A stretch of DNA of 64,000 bases from Plotosus lineatus (taxonomy: Eukaryota > Chordata > Actinopteri > Siluriformes > Plotosidae). Where the stretch lies: assembly GCA_024760905.1 (NCBI GenBank), contig CM045733.1:33254501-33318500 (forward strand), read 5' to 3'. The notes under the pieces are model-generated. The model was not told where the DNA came from and made no database searches. It saw only the letters and a program-made list of their open reading frames with translations. Shown here one piece after another: positions 21,404 through 32,131 of the stretch. Within the stretch, counting starts at the first letter, position 1. Every line of letters starts with the position of its first letter. The position numbers were made by a program, and so were the translations under genes.

Positions 21404-22423
21404 ATCGCTGTTCTCATAAAACTGCTGGAATACTTTTAATACACGAACATGTGAAGTTTCATTAATCAGCATAAATCTCAAACAGTCGTACCAACTTGAA
21501 CCTTTAACTGGAATATTAACTGATTGCTAACATTAATACATGTAGTTATAACATTATTTACAAGGTATTAATTAATAAATGAATAGCTTTTTCCCGATTT
21601 TGTACGATATACTTGTAGCCAATCTTGCTTTTTATTTTGGTAACATAGTCATCATTAATGTTTCGTATTTCAAATTTGTCTTTAAACGAATATATTCTGA
21701 ACGTTTTGGCGTGTACCCATGCCGTGTCGGCCGTTTTTGTTTTTGTTTACACACGAACCTGTTTTCATTTGCAAAAATACAATACACACAGAATGGAAAA
21801 TGACTGACTTGCCACATTTTTAGTTTCAGGCTGAATTGATATACATTGACCTCTTCTCTTGCTTGTGAAAATGCTCTGAGTTCTAAAAAATGTTCCACCC
21901 TTCATTTGGCTTTGACTCAAAGCTGCATGATTGTCCTTGCCAGAGAAGGACCATATTTGGCACAGTCTGGTCTGAACTACATCACTGAACACAAAAGCCC
22001 CTCTTTATTGCACCTTGGCTGGGATTCCTTAACATGAATTACATCTCAAAGACCAAAGTGTACGGCAAAACACTAATCTGGTACATGGTAAATCTTAAAA
22101 GAAATATCTCACAATGAATAGACTTTCGGCCATGCAAAATCTCTTTCCCCGTCTTTCTTGCTCCCTCATCTGTGGTTTTATGCCCTAGTGTTTCTGGATG
22201 GGACTGGACGCATGGGAGGACATTAATGATCCCTCTCCATGCTGTTGATTACAGACTGCTGTGTGCCTAAATGCAGGTATTATATGAGTATCAGTTCTGT
22301 GAGGCGCAGCACAGTCTCACTGTAGGTCAAAAGCACAAGCCTGAGAATATCCTCTTTCTTCTGTGCCGGAGTTGCACTATGAAACTCTGGAGAGATTTAG
22401 TGCTAATTCTAACTGATGTTTGA

Positions 22424-22426
<3 letters not shown>

Positions 22427-22491
<65 letters not shown>
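22427..22491. repeat. (AT)n microsatellite
   Basis: About 32 AT units in TIMP3 intron 1. Confidence 0.95.
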
Positions 22492-22495
<4 letters not shown>

Positions 22496-22599
22496 AAGAG
22501 TATCTGGTGACTGTAAGGCACACAACTTTTTGCACAATTCTGCTACGAAACAAGCAAAAACCGAAGGTAAATCATGTTATTGGTGGAGGTGAAGACATC

Positions 22600-24150
22600 T
22601 GATGAAGATATGCTGTTACTACTGTGCTAAAATCCAGAATTAGTCTTACTGGTCTAGAATGAGATTGAGATGAGGTTGTCTAACTGGTCTAAAATATCAC
22701 ACTTAAATTTGGCAGAATTCAAATACAATATCCAAAAAGCTCCTAAGAAATGTTTTTTTTTTCCTTTGCAACTGCCACCCTCTGAATATGGATTCTCTTG
22801 TATCACATCACTTTAGGTTCAATGATTTCTAGTGTGGAAACTCTGTCCACTGTACAAAGGAAAGTGATACGATAAGTATACTTAACCATTTCAGTATTAT
22901 AGATGCCACTGAAAATGTTATGACAGGTAGATTAAAACAGATGTAAAGCACCGGGTGTAACAATGGCTGAGGAACCTGGGCCCAATCAGATTTCACTTCA
23001 AGTCCTCATGTTACCTAAATATGTCAGTGTCAGGGATTCACCTGGTGTTTTATAAGGAGCCATGTGGAGCATCAGTGGTGAACTTTTTTGTAACTCAGGG
23101 ATAGATTTCTTGGGTTATAATTATTTTTTGAGCTGACCGTTGGAGTTATACGGGATTAACTTAATCCAACACGTAACCTAAAAACAAAAGGACCCATGAA
23201 TAATGCGTTCTTATTATAACTTGTACCTAATGGGTTCAGTTGGCACCACGGGATTGGGGGGTGGGGCACTGTGCTTCAATAAATAGCCAAAATGCTATTG
23301 TAGGATTATTACATATGTGACAATGTCTCAGTGATATTACATTCATAAACTCGGTCTGCACTGAAGGAGTCAGTGAAACTTCTCTTACAAGTAAATAGTA
23401 CCCTGGCTGCAAAGAATCTTAACTGATGTGTGTTTTCAAAATTGTACTTGTTGGAAGTTTCGTGCTCCAGGTAACAATTTTTAAATATCAAGATCACAGT
23501 ATCACTGTAGTACTGGCAAACCTTCTAACACAACTTTTTAGACTTTATGATTTCATCAATAGCGCTGAAAATGTTGTCTTCAGGATTTCTTGTTTTCATT
23601 TTGCTTGGGCTATTTCTACACTTGACGATAAAAAGAGAACAACGAATATTGAACTATCTTCTATTAAAAAGGTTGCTCAGAAGTTCTTTTCATGGCTAAG
23701 AGTTCCATCACTGTAAAATGATGTGTTCTTTTTAGTGCAAACCTTGACTGCCAGTTCAAGGGTGACCTATGATTTGGTTTCATACATAACTAAGAAATAC
23801 AAACTGCCAGAAATTTGTGCAACTCTGAAAGTTAGAAAAAAGCAAACTGTAATGCAATAAAGTGGCTGAAAGTCATTATTGACAGAGTGAAGCAGCTGTT
23901 GGCAATGGGAAGTGGGTGGGGCCAGTGATGTCAAATAAAATGAGCTGTTTCTTTTTATGCAAATAAGAAGCCAAGCAAGTCATCTCGTGCTAAAAAAGAA
24001 AAGGGACAGCGGTAGATTTCTCTAATTTTCCCCTATATTTTGGTTCTACATTTCATTAGTATTCAGAACACCTTACTCATACTTGTTCTGGTACTATGGA
24101 TTTTGAGTCGTAGAAAATAAATCCATTAATCTCTGTCTTTATGAGAGAGG
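22600..24150. other. TIMP3 intron 1, no recognised element
   Basis: About 1.5 kb without repeats that I recognise. An open frame at 23426-23716 has no family resemblance. Possible conserved non-coding sequence cannot be judged from one genome. Confidence 0.5.
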
Positions 24151-24156
24151 GTGCAA

Positions 24157-24175
24157 TATATATATATATATATAT
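24157..24175. repeat. Short (TA)n
   Basis: About nine TA units. A short (ACA)n run follows at 24468-24491. Confidence 0.85.
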
Positions 24176-24805
24176 TTTTTTTTTAAGTAAAACAGAATTG
24201 GTTTAGGATTACACTAATTGACAATGGTCAGGATGGGTCTCAAACAGAAAATAAACAATCAGACAGTAAGAAATGTGATTTGTGATCATACAAGAGGTTT
24301 ATTCTGTGGCTAGCCTGTGTGGATCACACTAACCTGAAATTATCACTGACATCATGGCATCAAGATATATTGTATAGTATAATATACTGTATATAGTCAT
24401 ATTTTCAAAAGGGTAAGATGTTGTTTGGTATTTTAAGAGTTAATTCAACACAGTAGGGGCTCATTAAACAACAACAACAACAACAACAACATTCACTGGT
24501 TCAAAAAAATGCTAATTGAATTTACTTAATTTAAATGTGTTAATCTGTTCATTGTCACTGAGTAGAGTTCCATTAACACAACTTGTTTTCATCCATCCAA
24601 CACGACTTGATCCTGTATTTTTAAAGGAGTCACCTGAGTCCAGGATCATAATCCAACCTCATCACATGTGATATAATCAGGATAATTGAATACTAGAGTA
24701 CTACTAATAGAATATTTCTTCCTAAAAATGTCAATATTGTAATGATATTTTTTTTTTACATTGTGATTTAAATCACTGACGCTACACAATTGCAAATTTA
24801 ATCTT

Positions 24806-25057
24806 TTCCTTTCAGCCTTTCCCTTTTTCAGTGGTCACTATAGCGAATCATCTGATTCTCATGTTTTGATATGGGTTAGGTTTTTACGTCGGATGCCCTT
24901 CCTGACACGACCCTTTACCAAAGAGCAGAAACACGCTGATGGCTTTGCAGCTACTCTTGTGGAAAGTCAGCAATGGTTCTTTTACATGAACCTCTCACCA
25001 TAGACAGTGAGGGACATGGCCGGCCTTTGATAACCCAGTTAGCTGCACTGGGGGACA
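24806..25057 (-). mobile_element. RTE-tail SINE
   Basis: The tail (CCTTTCAGCCTTTCCCTTTT, then TTTTTACGTCGGATGCCCTT) is at the left. The body runs to GTTAGCTGCACTGGGGGACA and the head is lost. Confidence 0.8.
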
Positions 25058-25407
25058 ATTTCAAATGTAATATTAAAGTAAAATATTCTCAGCCACCTCT
25101 CACACGACAGCCACTACTATGAGTAGCTTGGGCAAAGCTATTACATGCTCCATGCTTAGCGAATGACCTCAACCGACCGTAACTTTTCAAAGTACGGTTC
25201 ACACTACAACATCAGGGGATGTCCAGGACAATGACCGGTGCGATCCACTCACTGCCGCACAATTTACTTCACAGACACCCATGATGGGCTCACCCCAGTG
25301 TGATTGACAAGGGATGGGATGGGAGCACATCACCCCACTCTCCTTGAAAGTACAGCCAAATGATCTCTCTTGTGCTCTCCTGGCCATAGATGGCATCTAC
25401 ATCATCA

Positions 25408-25409
<2 letters not shown>

Positions 25410-25481
<72 letters not shown>
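25410..25481. repeat. (TA)n microsatellite
   Basis: About 35 TA units, roughly 0.9 kb downstream of TIMP3 exon 1 within intron 1. Confidence 0.95.
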
Positions 25482-25485
<4 letters not shown>

Positions 25486-25832
25486 TATGTAAACTATATG
25501 AAATAGATTTTCTTAAATCAGACCAGATAGATTATATCCACATTCTTCAGTATCCAGAGACCTCAATACACCTTAGTCTGATTGTCCTGGCATCTGATCA
25601 GATCAGTGGACTTGCTTCTTCAGGTTTTGATCGGCTCTAACCTTGGATTATCCAATCACATATCAAATATCCAATCGAATTTCTGTAGTATGTGCTGATG
25701 ATGGAGGTGATATTAGTGATGCTGTGCTCATCAGTGAACACTGGATAGACACTCCAGTCTGTCCTTCAGGGTGAAAAGCTAAGTATGGCTAGAGACTAGG
25801 TCCTTAAATTCACATGAGTGAGAATCTGTGTT

Positions 25833-25864
<32 letters not shown>

Positions 25865-26303
25865 TGGATCAGTCTGCTCTTATGCTCAGAAGGCGCCCGT
25901 TTGTTCAGGACGAAAAAAAAAACAACAACAAAAACAACTCGATGCCAGTGGCCGTGTTGCCATGGCGACCGTTAACTCTTCCTTCCCTCCGGGTGCAGGC
26001 GCAACACAACTTTTCCTAAGTGCGTAGTGAGCGAGTAGAGTGCACATGGATACATCCGGGCCATTTTTATATTACTATTATTATTATTTTTTTTTTTAAC
26101 ACAACCTGCTGAAAGCATTTCATCACGAATGCCCTCAGCAGCCAGCGTGGGGCTCTTTAATACCTACAGTGTTCCGAAATACAGCACAGAGTCACGTGTG
26201 GAGTCCAGTACTGAGTTCCACGTGATGCTGAAACTTTAGAAATGTGCCTGTGCTGAGCATTAAGGCGAGTGTGTGAATGCGACAGAAAGACAGCGCTGCT
26301 TAC

Positions 26304-26427
26304 CGATATCGGAGTTACAGAAGGCGTCCTGCGGATGCGTGAGCGCGCACGAGCAAGCCTCCAGCTCGTCCACGCGCAGGCTGCCGAACAGGAACAGCAG
26401 GCTGAGCATCTGGTAGATAGATTTCAT
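26304..26427 (-). CDS. timp3: TIMP3 exon 1: signal peptide and inhibitory N-terminus
   Basis: The ATG at 26427-26425 opens a typical secretory leader: a lysine at residue 2, the hydrophobic stretch MLSLLFLFGSL, and cleavage predicted between Ala24 and Cys25. The mature protein begins C-S-C-A-L-T-HPQDAFCNSDI. In TIMPs the free amino group and carbonyl of this first cysteine chelate the active-site zinc of the target protease. The exon ends after one base of codon 42 at the donor GTAAGC. Mature positions 2, 4 and 5 (Ser, Ala, Leu) differ from the usual TIMP3 Thr, Ser, Pro. A second in-frame ATG at residue 7 would leave a shortened leader, so the first ATG is preferred. Confidence 0.95.
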
Positions 26428-26559
26428 ATTCTCTTCTAATATACACGCGTCGTGTCTCTTATCTTTATTTTTATTTTATCTATCTCTGTCGCTTCCCCTG
26501 AGCCGGAAACTCTGCGCGAGCGTCTTCTCCGTGCAGGGCTGAATGCGCTGTGCATGTGT

Positions 26560-26700
26560 GAGTGACTGAGTGCGCGCGCCGCTTGTGTTATAGTTGGCGC
26601 AGCTGGGCTCGGAATGCCCAACCCACACACGTCGCGGCTAACAGCCAATCACAGCGTCGATGATGCCATTCCAATTAAAATATGGCACTAGGATGACGTA
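26560..26700 (-). promoter_or_regulatory. timp3: TIMP3 core promoter region
   Basis: Upstream of the TIMP3 start codon the sequence turns GC- and CpG-rich. Read on the - strand it has an inverted CCAAT box, GATTGGCTG (26651-26643), and a TATA-like CTATAAC (26593-26587), which together predict a start near 26560 and a 5' UTR of about 130 bases. TACGTCA at 26700-26694 resembles a CRE/ATF site, and CAGTCA at about 26569-26564 is a near match to AP-1. These boxes are visible; their use is inferred. Confidence 0.6.
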
Positions 26701-26902
26701 TTGAAAATTGACTTCACGAGTGCTTGAGAGAAGAAAAAAAAAGAAAAGAAAACCTTCAAGAATTAACCGGTTCTGTCTCCTCTGAGGTTTGTCATGGTCT
26801 GGAAGATAGGCTTCATCACCATGATCTACAATCCCTCAGAGAACTACAGGCATACTGCACTCTTCCACTGTGTACAAAAGTAATTCAACCATTATTACTA
26901 CC

Positions 26903-27758
26903 ACACACAGCAGGTACAACTCTACCACACACCTCAAGTACAACTCTACTACACACCTCAGGTATAACTTTACCACACACACCTCAGGTACGACTCAACC
27001 ACACACCTCAGGTATGACTCTACCACACACCTCAGGTACAACCCTACCACACACACCTTAGATACAACTCTACCACACACCTCAGGTACGACTCAACCAC
27101 ACACCTCCGGTACAACTCTACCACACACACCTCAGGTACAACTCTACCACACACTTCAGAGACGACTCTACCACTCACCTCAGGTACAACTCTACCACAC
27201 ACACCTTAGCTATAACTCTACCACACACCTCAGGTACAACTTTACCACACACACACCTCAGGTACAACTCTACCACGCATACCCCAGGTAGAACTTTACC
27301 ACACACATCAGGTACAACTTTACCAAGCATACCTCTGGTACAACTCTACCACACACACTTTAGATACAACTCTACCACACAGTCCTCAGGTACAACTCTA
27401 CCACACACACCTCAGGTATAACTTTGCCACACACACCTCAGATACAACTCTACCACACACACCTTAGATGCAACTCTACCACACACGCCTCAGGTACAAC
27501 TCTACCACACACACCTTAGATACAACTCTACCACACACACCTTAGATACAACTCTACCACACACACCTTAGATGCAACTCTACCACACACACCTCAGGTA
27601 CAACTCTACCACACACACCTCAGGTACAACTCTACCACACACCTCAGGCACAACTCTACTACACACCTCAGGTACAACTCTACCACACACCTCTGGTACA
27701 ACTCTACCACACACACCTTAGATACAACTTTACCACACACACAACAGGTATAACTCTA

Positions 27759-27794
<36 letters not shown>

Positions 27795-27810
27795 CAGGTA
27801 CAACTCTATC
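26903..27810. repeat. Minisatellite, about 34 copies of a 22-27-bp unit
   Basis: About 0.9 kb is a tandem array with consensus ACCTCAGGTACAACTCTACC plus a variable CACAC tail. Units differ by single-base changes (TCAGG/TTAGA, AACT/GACT) and by tail length, which explains the variable period. It starts about 340 bp upstream of the inferred TIMP3 start and ends in a (CA)n run. Each unit carries CAGGTA, the core of a ZEB/Snail-type E2-box, so the array could hold dozens of such motifs; that role is speculative. Confidence 0.95.
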
Positions 27811-27880
27811 AGTTTCAAAAAGGTTAGTGACCCCCAGTACAGACAGTTTCATACTACTGTATATATGTGGTAGAGTTGTA

Positions 27881-27922
<42 letters not shown>

Positions 27923-28002
27923 CAGGTACAACTCTACCACATATATACAGTAGTATGAAACTGTCTGTACTGGGGGTCACTAACCTTTTTGAAACTGATA
28001 GA
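27805..28002. repeat. Perfect 78-bp inverted repeat around a (CA)n loop
   Basis: The left arm (27805-27882) is the exact reverse complement of the right arm (27925-28002), with a 42-bp (CA)-rich spacer. The arms contain unique sequence, not just minisatellite, so the structure is not a by-product of the array. The left arm joins the array at a TCTA microhomology. This suggests a fold-back template-switch duplication, or an assembly or cloning artefact. Confidence 0.95.
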
Positions 28003-28099
28003 TACTTCTTGGGTACCAATTAATGCAAACGGTTACCAGGTTGATACACACTTCTAAAATAACAAATTTGCTCAATGTACCTTTAATTCTCCTCTTCTT

Positions 28100-28446
28100 C
28101 TTTTCCTTTTGGCTTTTTCCATTTTTTCTCAGGAGTCGCCACAGCGAATCATCTGATTCGCATGTTTGATTTGGCATAGGTTTTTACGTCGGATGCCCTT
28201 CCTGACACAACCCTTTAGCAAGGGCAGAAACATGCTGACGGCTATGCAGCTACTCTTTACAAAAGTCAGCAATGGTTCTTTTATACAAACCTCTCATCAT
28301 AGACAGTGAGAGACATTACCGACCTTTGGTAACCCAGTTAGCTACACTGGGAGGGACAGGAACAACCTTGTGGAGAGTGAGACTCGAACCCCCAACCTTA
28401 GGATTAGCGATCCAGCGCCCTTTACCACCAGGCCACCACTGCTCTG
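28100..28446 (-). mobile_element. RTE-tail SINE, full length
   Basis: Full tail (CTTTTGGCTTTTTCCATTTT, AGGAGTCGCCACAGCGAATC, GTCGGATGCCCTTCCTGACA), body and tRNA head to GGCCACCACTGC. The B-box reads GACTCGAACCCCC on the + strand. Confidence 0.85.
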
Positions 28447-28564
28447 GCAATACACCACAATAATTTTCAAAGCATTATGATGTAATGACATATTGCACAT
28501 TTTAAAAGTTTATAAGGATAGTGTCTGTTGGGCTTTTTTATACCCGAAACTACTAATTTATCAG

Positions 28565-28755
28565 GCTGGAACTTCTCTGTTTCTGCAGTGTTAAACAGCT
28601 ACGAATTCAACTTTCCTCAATGGGACACCGTTCCAGAGCACATTACTTTCCCTGTATTTTAACTGACACCCATTTATACTGCAGGGTAGAAGGAGGCAAA
28701 TTTTGGTTAAGACCTTTTCACAGGGGGGTCTTGGCATGGAGAGGGTTAAATGTTT
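28565..28755 (-). mobile_element. Decayed third-family SINE
   Basis: Shares CCATTTATACTGCAGGGTAG and GGTTAAGACC with the copy at 14155-14436. The tRNA head is lost. Confidence 0.5.
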
Positions 28756-29413
28756 ATAGTCTGATTTAATCTGGGGGGAACATCTGCAACACACTTTAAT
28801 TATATTATTATTAATAATTAATATTATTCAGCTATGTGAAGATATTGATTTGGTTTAAAAAATAGCAAAGAAATTAGATGCGGCTCAATGGAGAGTGGCG
28901 CTATGGAGCCTGTTCTGAAAATAGCAGTGAACAGGTCCGCGGGCAACTCATGTTGTCCTTGCGGGCGACCTGGTGGCCATGGGCACGATGTTGGTGACCA
29001 TTGGTCTATACAGATGAATAGTAATGTGTCTGGGTGAAAAATGTAGAACAATACAGAATGACTATCTAAAACAATCCGATGTGTGTACAGTATATCGACA
29101 CAAAAAATGCTTAACCAATTTCTAAAAAGAAAATACGTGTAATGAAATGAATTTGTATCAAAGTTCTAGCAGTGGCGATGGTACTGGTGACTTAGTGGTT
29201 AAGGCTATTCTTCAAATCAGTAATCCATAGGTTTGTATAAAAGGTCCTGGTGAAAAAAAATCAAATATAACTTTATCTACAAAAAAATATATAGAAGAAT
29301 TTGAAAATATAAATTCAAACACACTACCAGTTCTAGACTTATGAGTATTCTGAGTATAAAATGAACCACATGACAAGATGATTTTACATTCCCACAACAT
29401 ATTTTTTATATTA

Positions 29414-29914
29414 CAGTCAGCCCCCTACTTACGAAAGTAATCTGTTCCAGAGCCTTTTTCGTAACGCGGGAGTTTCGTAAGTAGGGCGTAAAACATGTAA
29501 AAGTAGGGCGTAAAACATGTAACATGTTACATGTAAAACGTCTGATTCGTTCCAAGGCTCCCAAGACTACCCCATAAACCCTTTAAAAAAGATAATTAGA
29601 CATTTTTTATTAACACACACACACACACACAATACAGTACACATTAAATGTGTATTGTGGCGCTGTGGGCCACGCCCACAAGCAGAACGCCGGAGCATTT
29701 TAGGACGTGAAATTTAAAGCGCATTCCCTGCTTGACAGATCGGAGGTCCAAACTCAATTTTAACTTGATTCCTTGAGGGATCGGAGGTCCAGATGAACCA
29801 CTTTTTGCTCACATGCGCCACATTTATTAAACATTTACTGAATTAAACAACTTAAAAACTAAACTAAAAACTAAAGAGTTAAGCCTCCTTTCATCTCTGA
29901 TTGACTCTGTCGAG

Positions 29915-29963
<49 letters not shown>

Positions 29964-29968
29964 CTCGC

Positions 29969-30065
<97 letters not shown>

Positions 30066-30440
30066 CCTCGGGCCCCGCCCATATGCAGTGCGAAGCTGTT
30101 GGAACAATTCAATTTAAATGGACGGGATGTTGTATTTAAAGCGGAATTACAGTACCTGTTTGAAAGATCAGAGGTCCTCATTCAATATTAACTTGCTTCC
30201 TTGCGAGATCGGAGGTCTTCTCCCACGGAGCACTCTGTTTTAATATCGTGCCGAAATAATCACCTCTGTCACTGTATTTCCTCTTTAAGGTCTCCTTCTG
30301 TTTCAATATCGTCCCGATTGTAGAGGGCTTTCGGCGATAACGAAATATAACGCTGCATGATCAATCTCAAAACAAGCCAACAGTAAACTCTCCTTCATGC
30401 GTGTGTATCTTGTTATACGAAAACTTATTGCAATATCTAG
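29414..30440 (+). mobile_element. Probable TIR DNA element family E with internal duplication
   Basis: The left end CAGTCAGCCCCCTACTTACG after TA resembles pogo/mariner-type termini. Inside, two related blocks (29660-29820 and 30065-30225) share CACGCCCA/CCCGCCCA, TTTAAAGCG, GATCGGAGGTC and TTAACTTG...CCTTG, separated by (CT)n and (CA)n runs. I could not find a matching right terminus, so the end is approximate. Confidence 0.5.
29918..30060. repeat. (CT)n followed by (CA)n
   Basis: A compound microsatellite of about 95 bp CT and 48 bp CA inside element E. Several open frames across it are simple-sequence artefacts. Confidence 0.95.
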
Positions 30441-30814
30441 TTTCTCTACAAAACATTAGTGGTGCCTGGATAGCCTAGGGAGGAGCATGATGCCTAACCA
30501 GCTATCAGTCATATCGGATAGCATTGAGTGGAAGTAATGTTCTAATATTTTAATCATTCACCGAATTGTGAGAAATGGAGCATTTTTATTATTTTTTATC
30601 AGATACTCAATTATACATGATCATTTCTTCTTTGTGGGCGTCTCATGTGCCTTACTGGCTGAGTAAACCGAAACTTGGTAATTTTTTTCAGGAGAATAGT
30701 TGTCTGTCTGTCTCGGCAGAAGACATGCATCAGTAAAAATGGATGTTCAGCTGTAGTCAAAATGAACTCTCTGAAAAGCTGTCTCAAGTGTTTTTCCATC
30801 TCATTTGATTTTAC

Positions 30815-30905
30815 AAACCACTTTATTAGGGTCACGGAGAGGCTGGAGCCCATCTCAGCCAGCTCAAGGCTAAGTGGGTACATACTGAACAGTGCACAGG
30901 TCACG
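30815..30905 (-). mobile_element. L2-type SINE/LINE tail fragment
   Basis: AACCACTTTATTAGGGTCAC and GAGGCTGGAGCCCATCTCAG only. Confidence 0.6.
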
Positions 30906-31387
30906 GTACAGCCGATTGTCAGTTTTTAATAACATGAACAGAACATTGTTGTAAGCAATAAAAAGACGTATCTTCTTTGTATTCATTCCTAATAACACCA
31001 AAACCATTTATAAAATACTTTAAATTCTTGGACTTTCTTCCTTTTAAAGTAATCTAAACTGCACTGGTTCCTCACATTTATATTGTATTCCAGCATTTAC
31101 ACAGGTTTGCCTTCTAGCCCCGATGCTATAACGCATAGCATGAGCCAAGATGCAAAAAGGGCTTTTTGAGGATATCCAGTCAGCTCGATGTGCATTTTCT
31201 TGAACTGTTTTCTCTGCTCAGGGTACATGAGCATGAATGTATGTAATAATATGACATTGTCACATGATAATTGAAGAATGGCTGTAACATCCAACTGATG
31301 TTTTAATGTGGAATTAGTGTGTGGAGAACAGAAAAAAAAACAGAGAAATACAGTATGACTTCTTTATACAATTTGATGAAATTCATT

Positions 31388-31695
31388 CATGCATTCATTT
31401 TCTGTAAACGCTTAATCCTAATTAGGGTCGCAGGGAGGCTGGCACCCATCGCAGCCGACTCTGGGCGAGGGCAGAGTACACCCTGGACAGCTCGCCAGGT
31501 CATCTCAGGGCGGAAACACGCTGACCACTTTGCAGTTACTCTTGTCGAAAGTCAGCAATGGTTCTTTTACATGCCTCACACCATAGACGGTGAGAGACAT
31601 GGCCGTCCTTTGATAACCCACTTAGCTGCACTGGGGGGGACAGTGACAACCTTGTGGTGAGTGACACGGGAACCGTCAACCTGAGGATCAGTGAT
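31388..31695 (-). mobile_element. tRNA-headed SINE with L2-type tail
   Basis: Tail AAACGCTTAATCCTAATTAG at left, body to TTAGCTGCACTGGGGGG, and part of the head (CAACCTGAGGATCAGTGATG) at right. Confidence 0.82.
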
Positions 31696-32131
31696 GAAAT
31701 TAATTTTCATACTTGGGTTGATACCTGTAGAAAATGTTCTATTATTGAGCACAAAAATATGTTTTACTAGTATATTTACAGTGGTGTTGTAACATAAAAT
31801 TAAAGAGAAGATTAATTTTTCTGTCATTACAATATGAAAATATCTTGGTCCAACATGAACAATATCACAATAAACCTTTCACATTATAACCCGACACTGA
31901 AATGAATTCCTTCAACGGGGTTAACTTTTAAAAATATACCAAGAAATGAAAAAAAATAATTTTGATACAATAAAAAATTTTGTGCTATATTATAGAATTA
32001 TACTGTGTACTATCTATGGTGTTGCGAAAAAGGGTCCGGGTGAAAAATAATGGACCTTTATGTCCTTGCGAGAGAACAAAAAACTTTACAGAAAAATAAG
32101 TGTCAAATTGGGCGCAACTTGAGGGGAACTA

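Larger units (their letters stand above)
9943..26427 (-). other. timp3: TIMP3 gene (coding span), nested antisense in SYN3 intron
   Basis: TIMP3 is a secreted, matrix-bound inhibitor of matrix metalloproteinases and of ADAM/ADAMTS proteases. Five exons (26304-26427, 16504-16586, 12878-12989, 11297-11418, 9943-10140) join into 639 coding bases: 212 residues and a TGA stop. Human TIMP3 has 211. The product has a 24-residue signal peptide, a mature N-terminal cysteine (Cys25), a netrin-like inhibitory domain to about residue 146 and a C-terminal domain. Twelve cysteines at 25, 27, 37, 92, 119, 144, 146, 151, 156, 164, 185 and 193 match the six TIMP disulfides. [31 protein letters not shown] and FGYPGYQS, plus a terminal NTTDP sequon (Asn208), identify TIMP3 rather than TIMP1, 2 or 4. 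Introns 1-4 are 9.7, 3.5, 1.5 and 1.2 kb; intron 2 has a GC donor. Confidence 0.95.

Noticed and set aside
26436..26648. 70-codon - strand frame just upstream of the TIMP3 start
   Set aside because: Its ATG lies upstream of the inferred transcription start at the CCAAT box, and the frame is compositionally promoter-like. Not a credible gene.
26903..27810. CRISPR-like array
   Set aside because: Direct repeats lack unique spacers and vary by single bases, and the context is a vertebrate intergenic/intron region; it is a minisatellite.
29827..30191. Frames of Ser-Leu, His-Thr or Glu-Arg repeats
   Set aside because: They are translations of (CT)n and (CA)n microsatellites.
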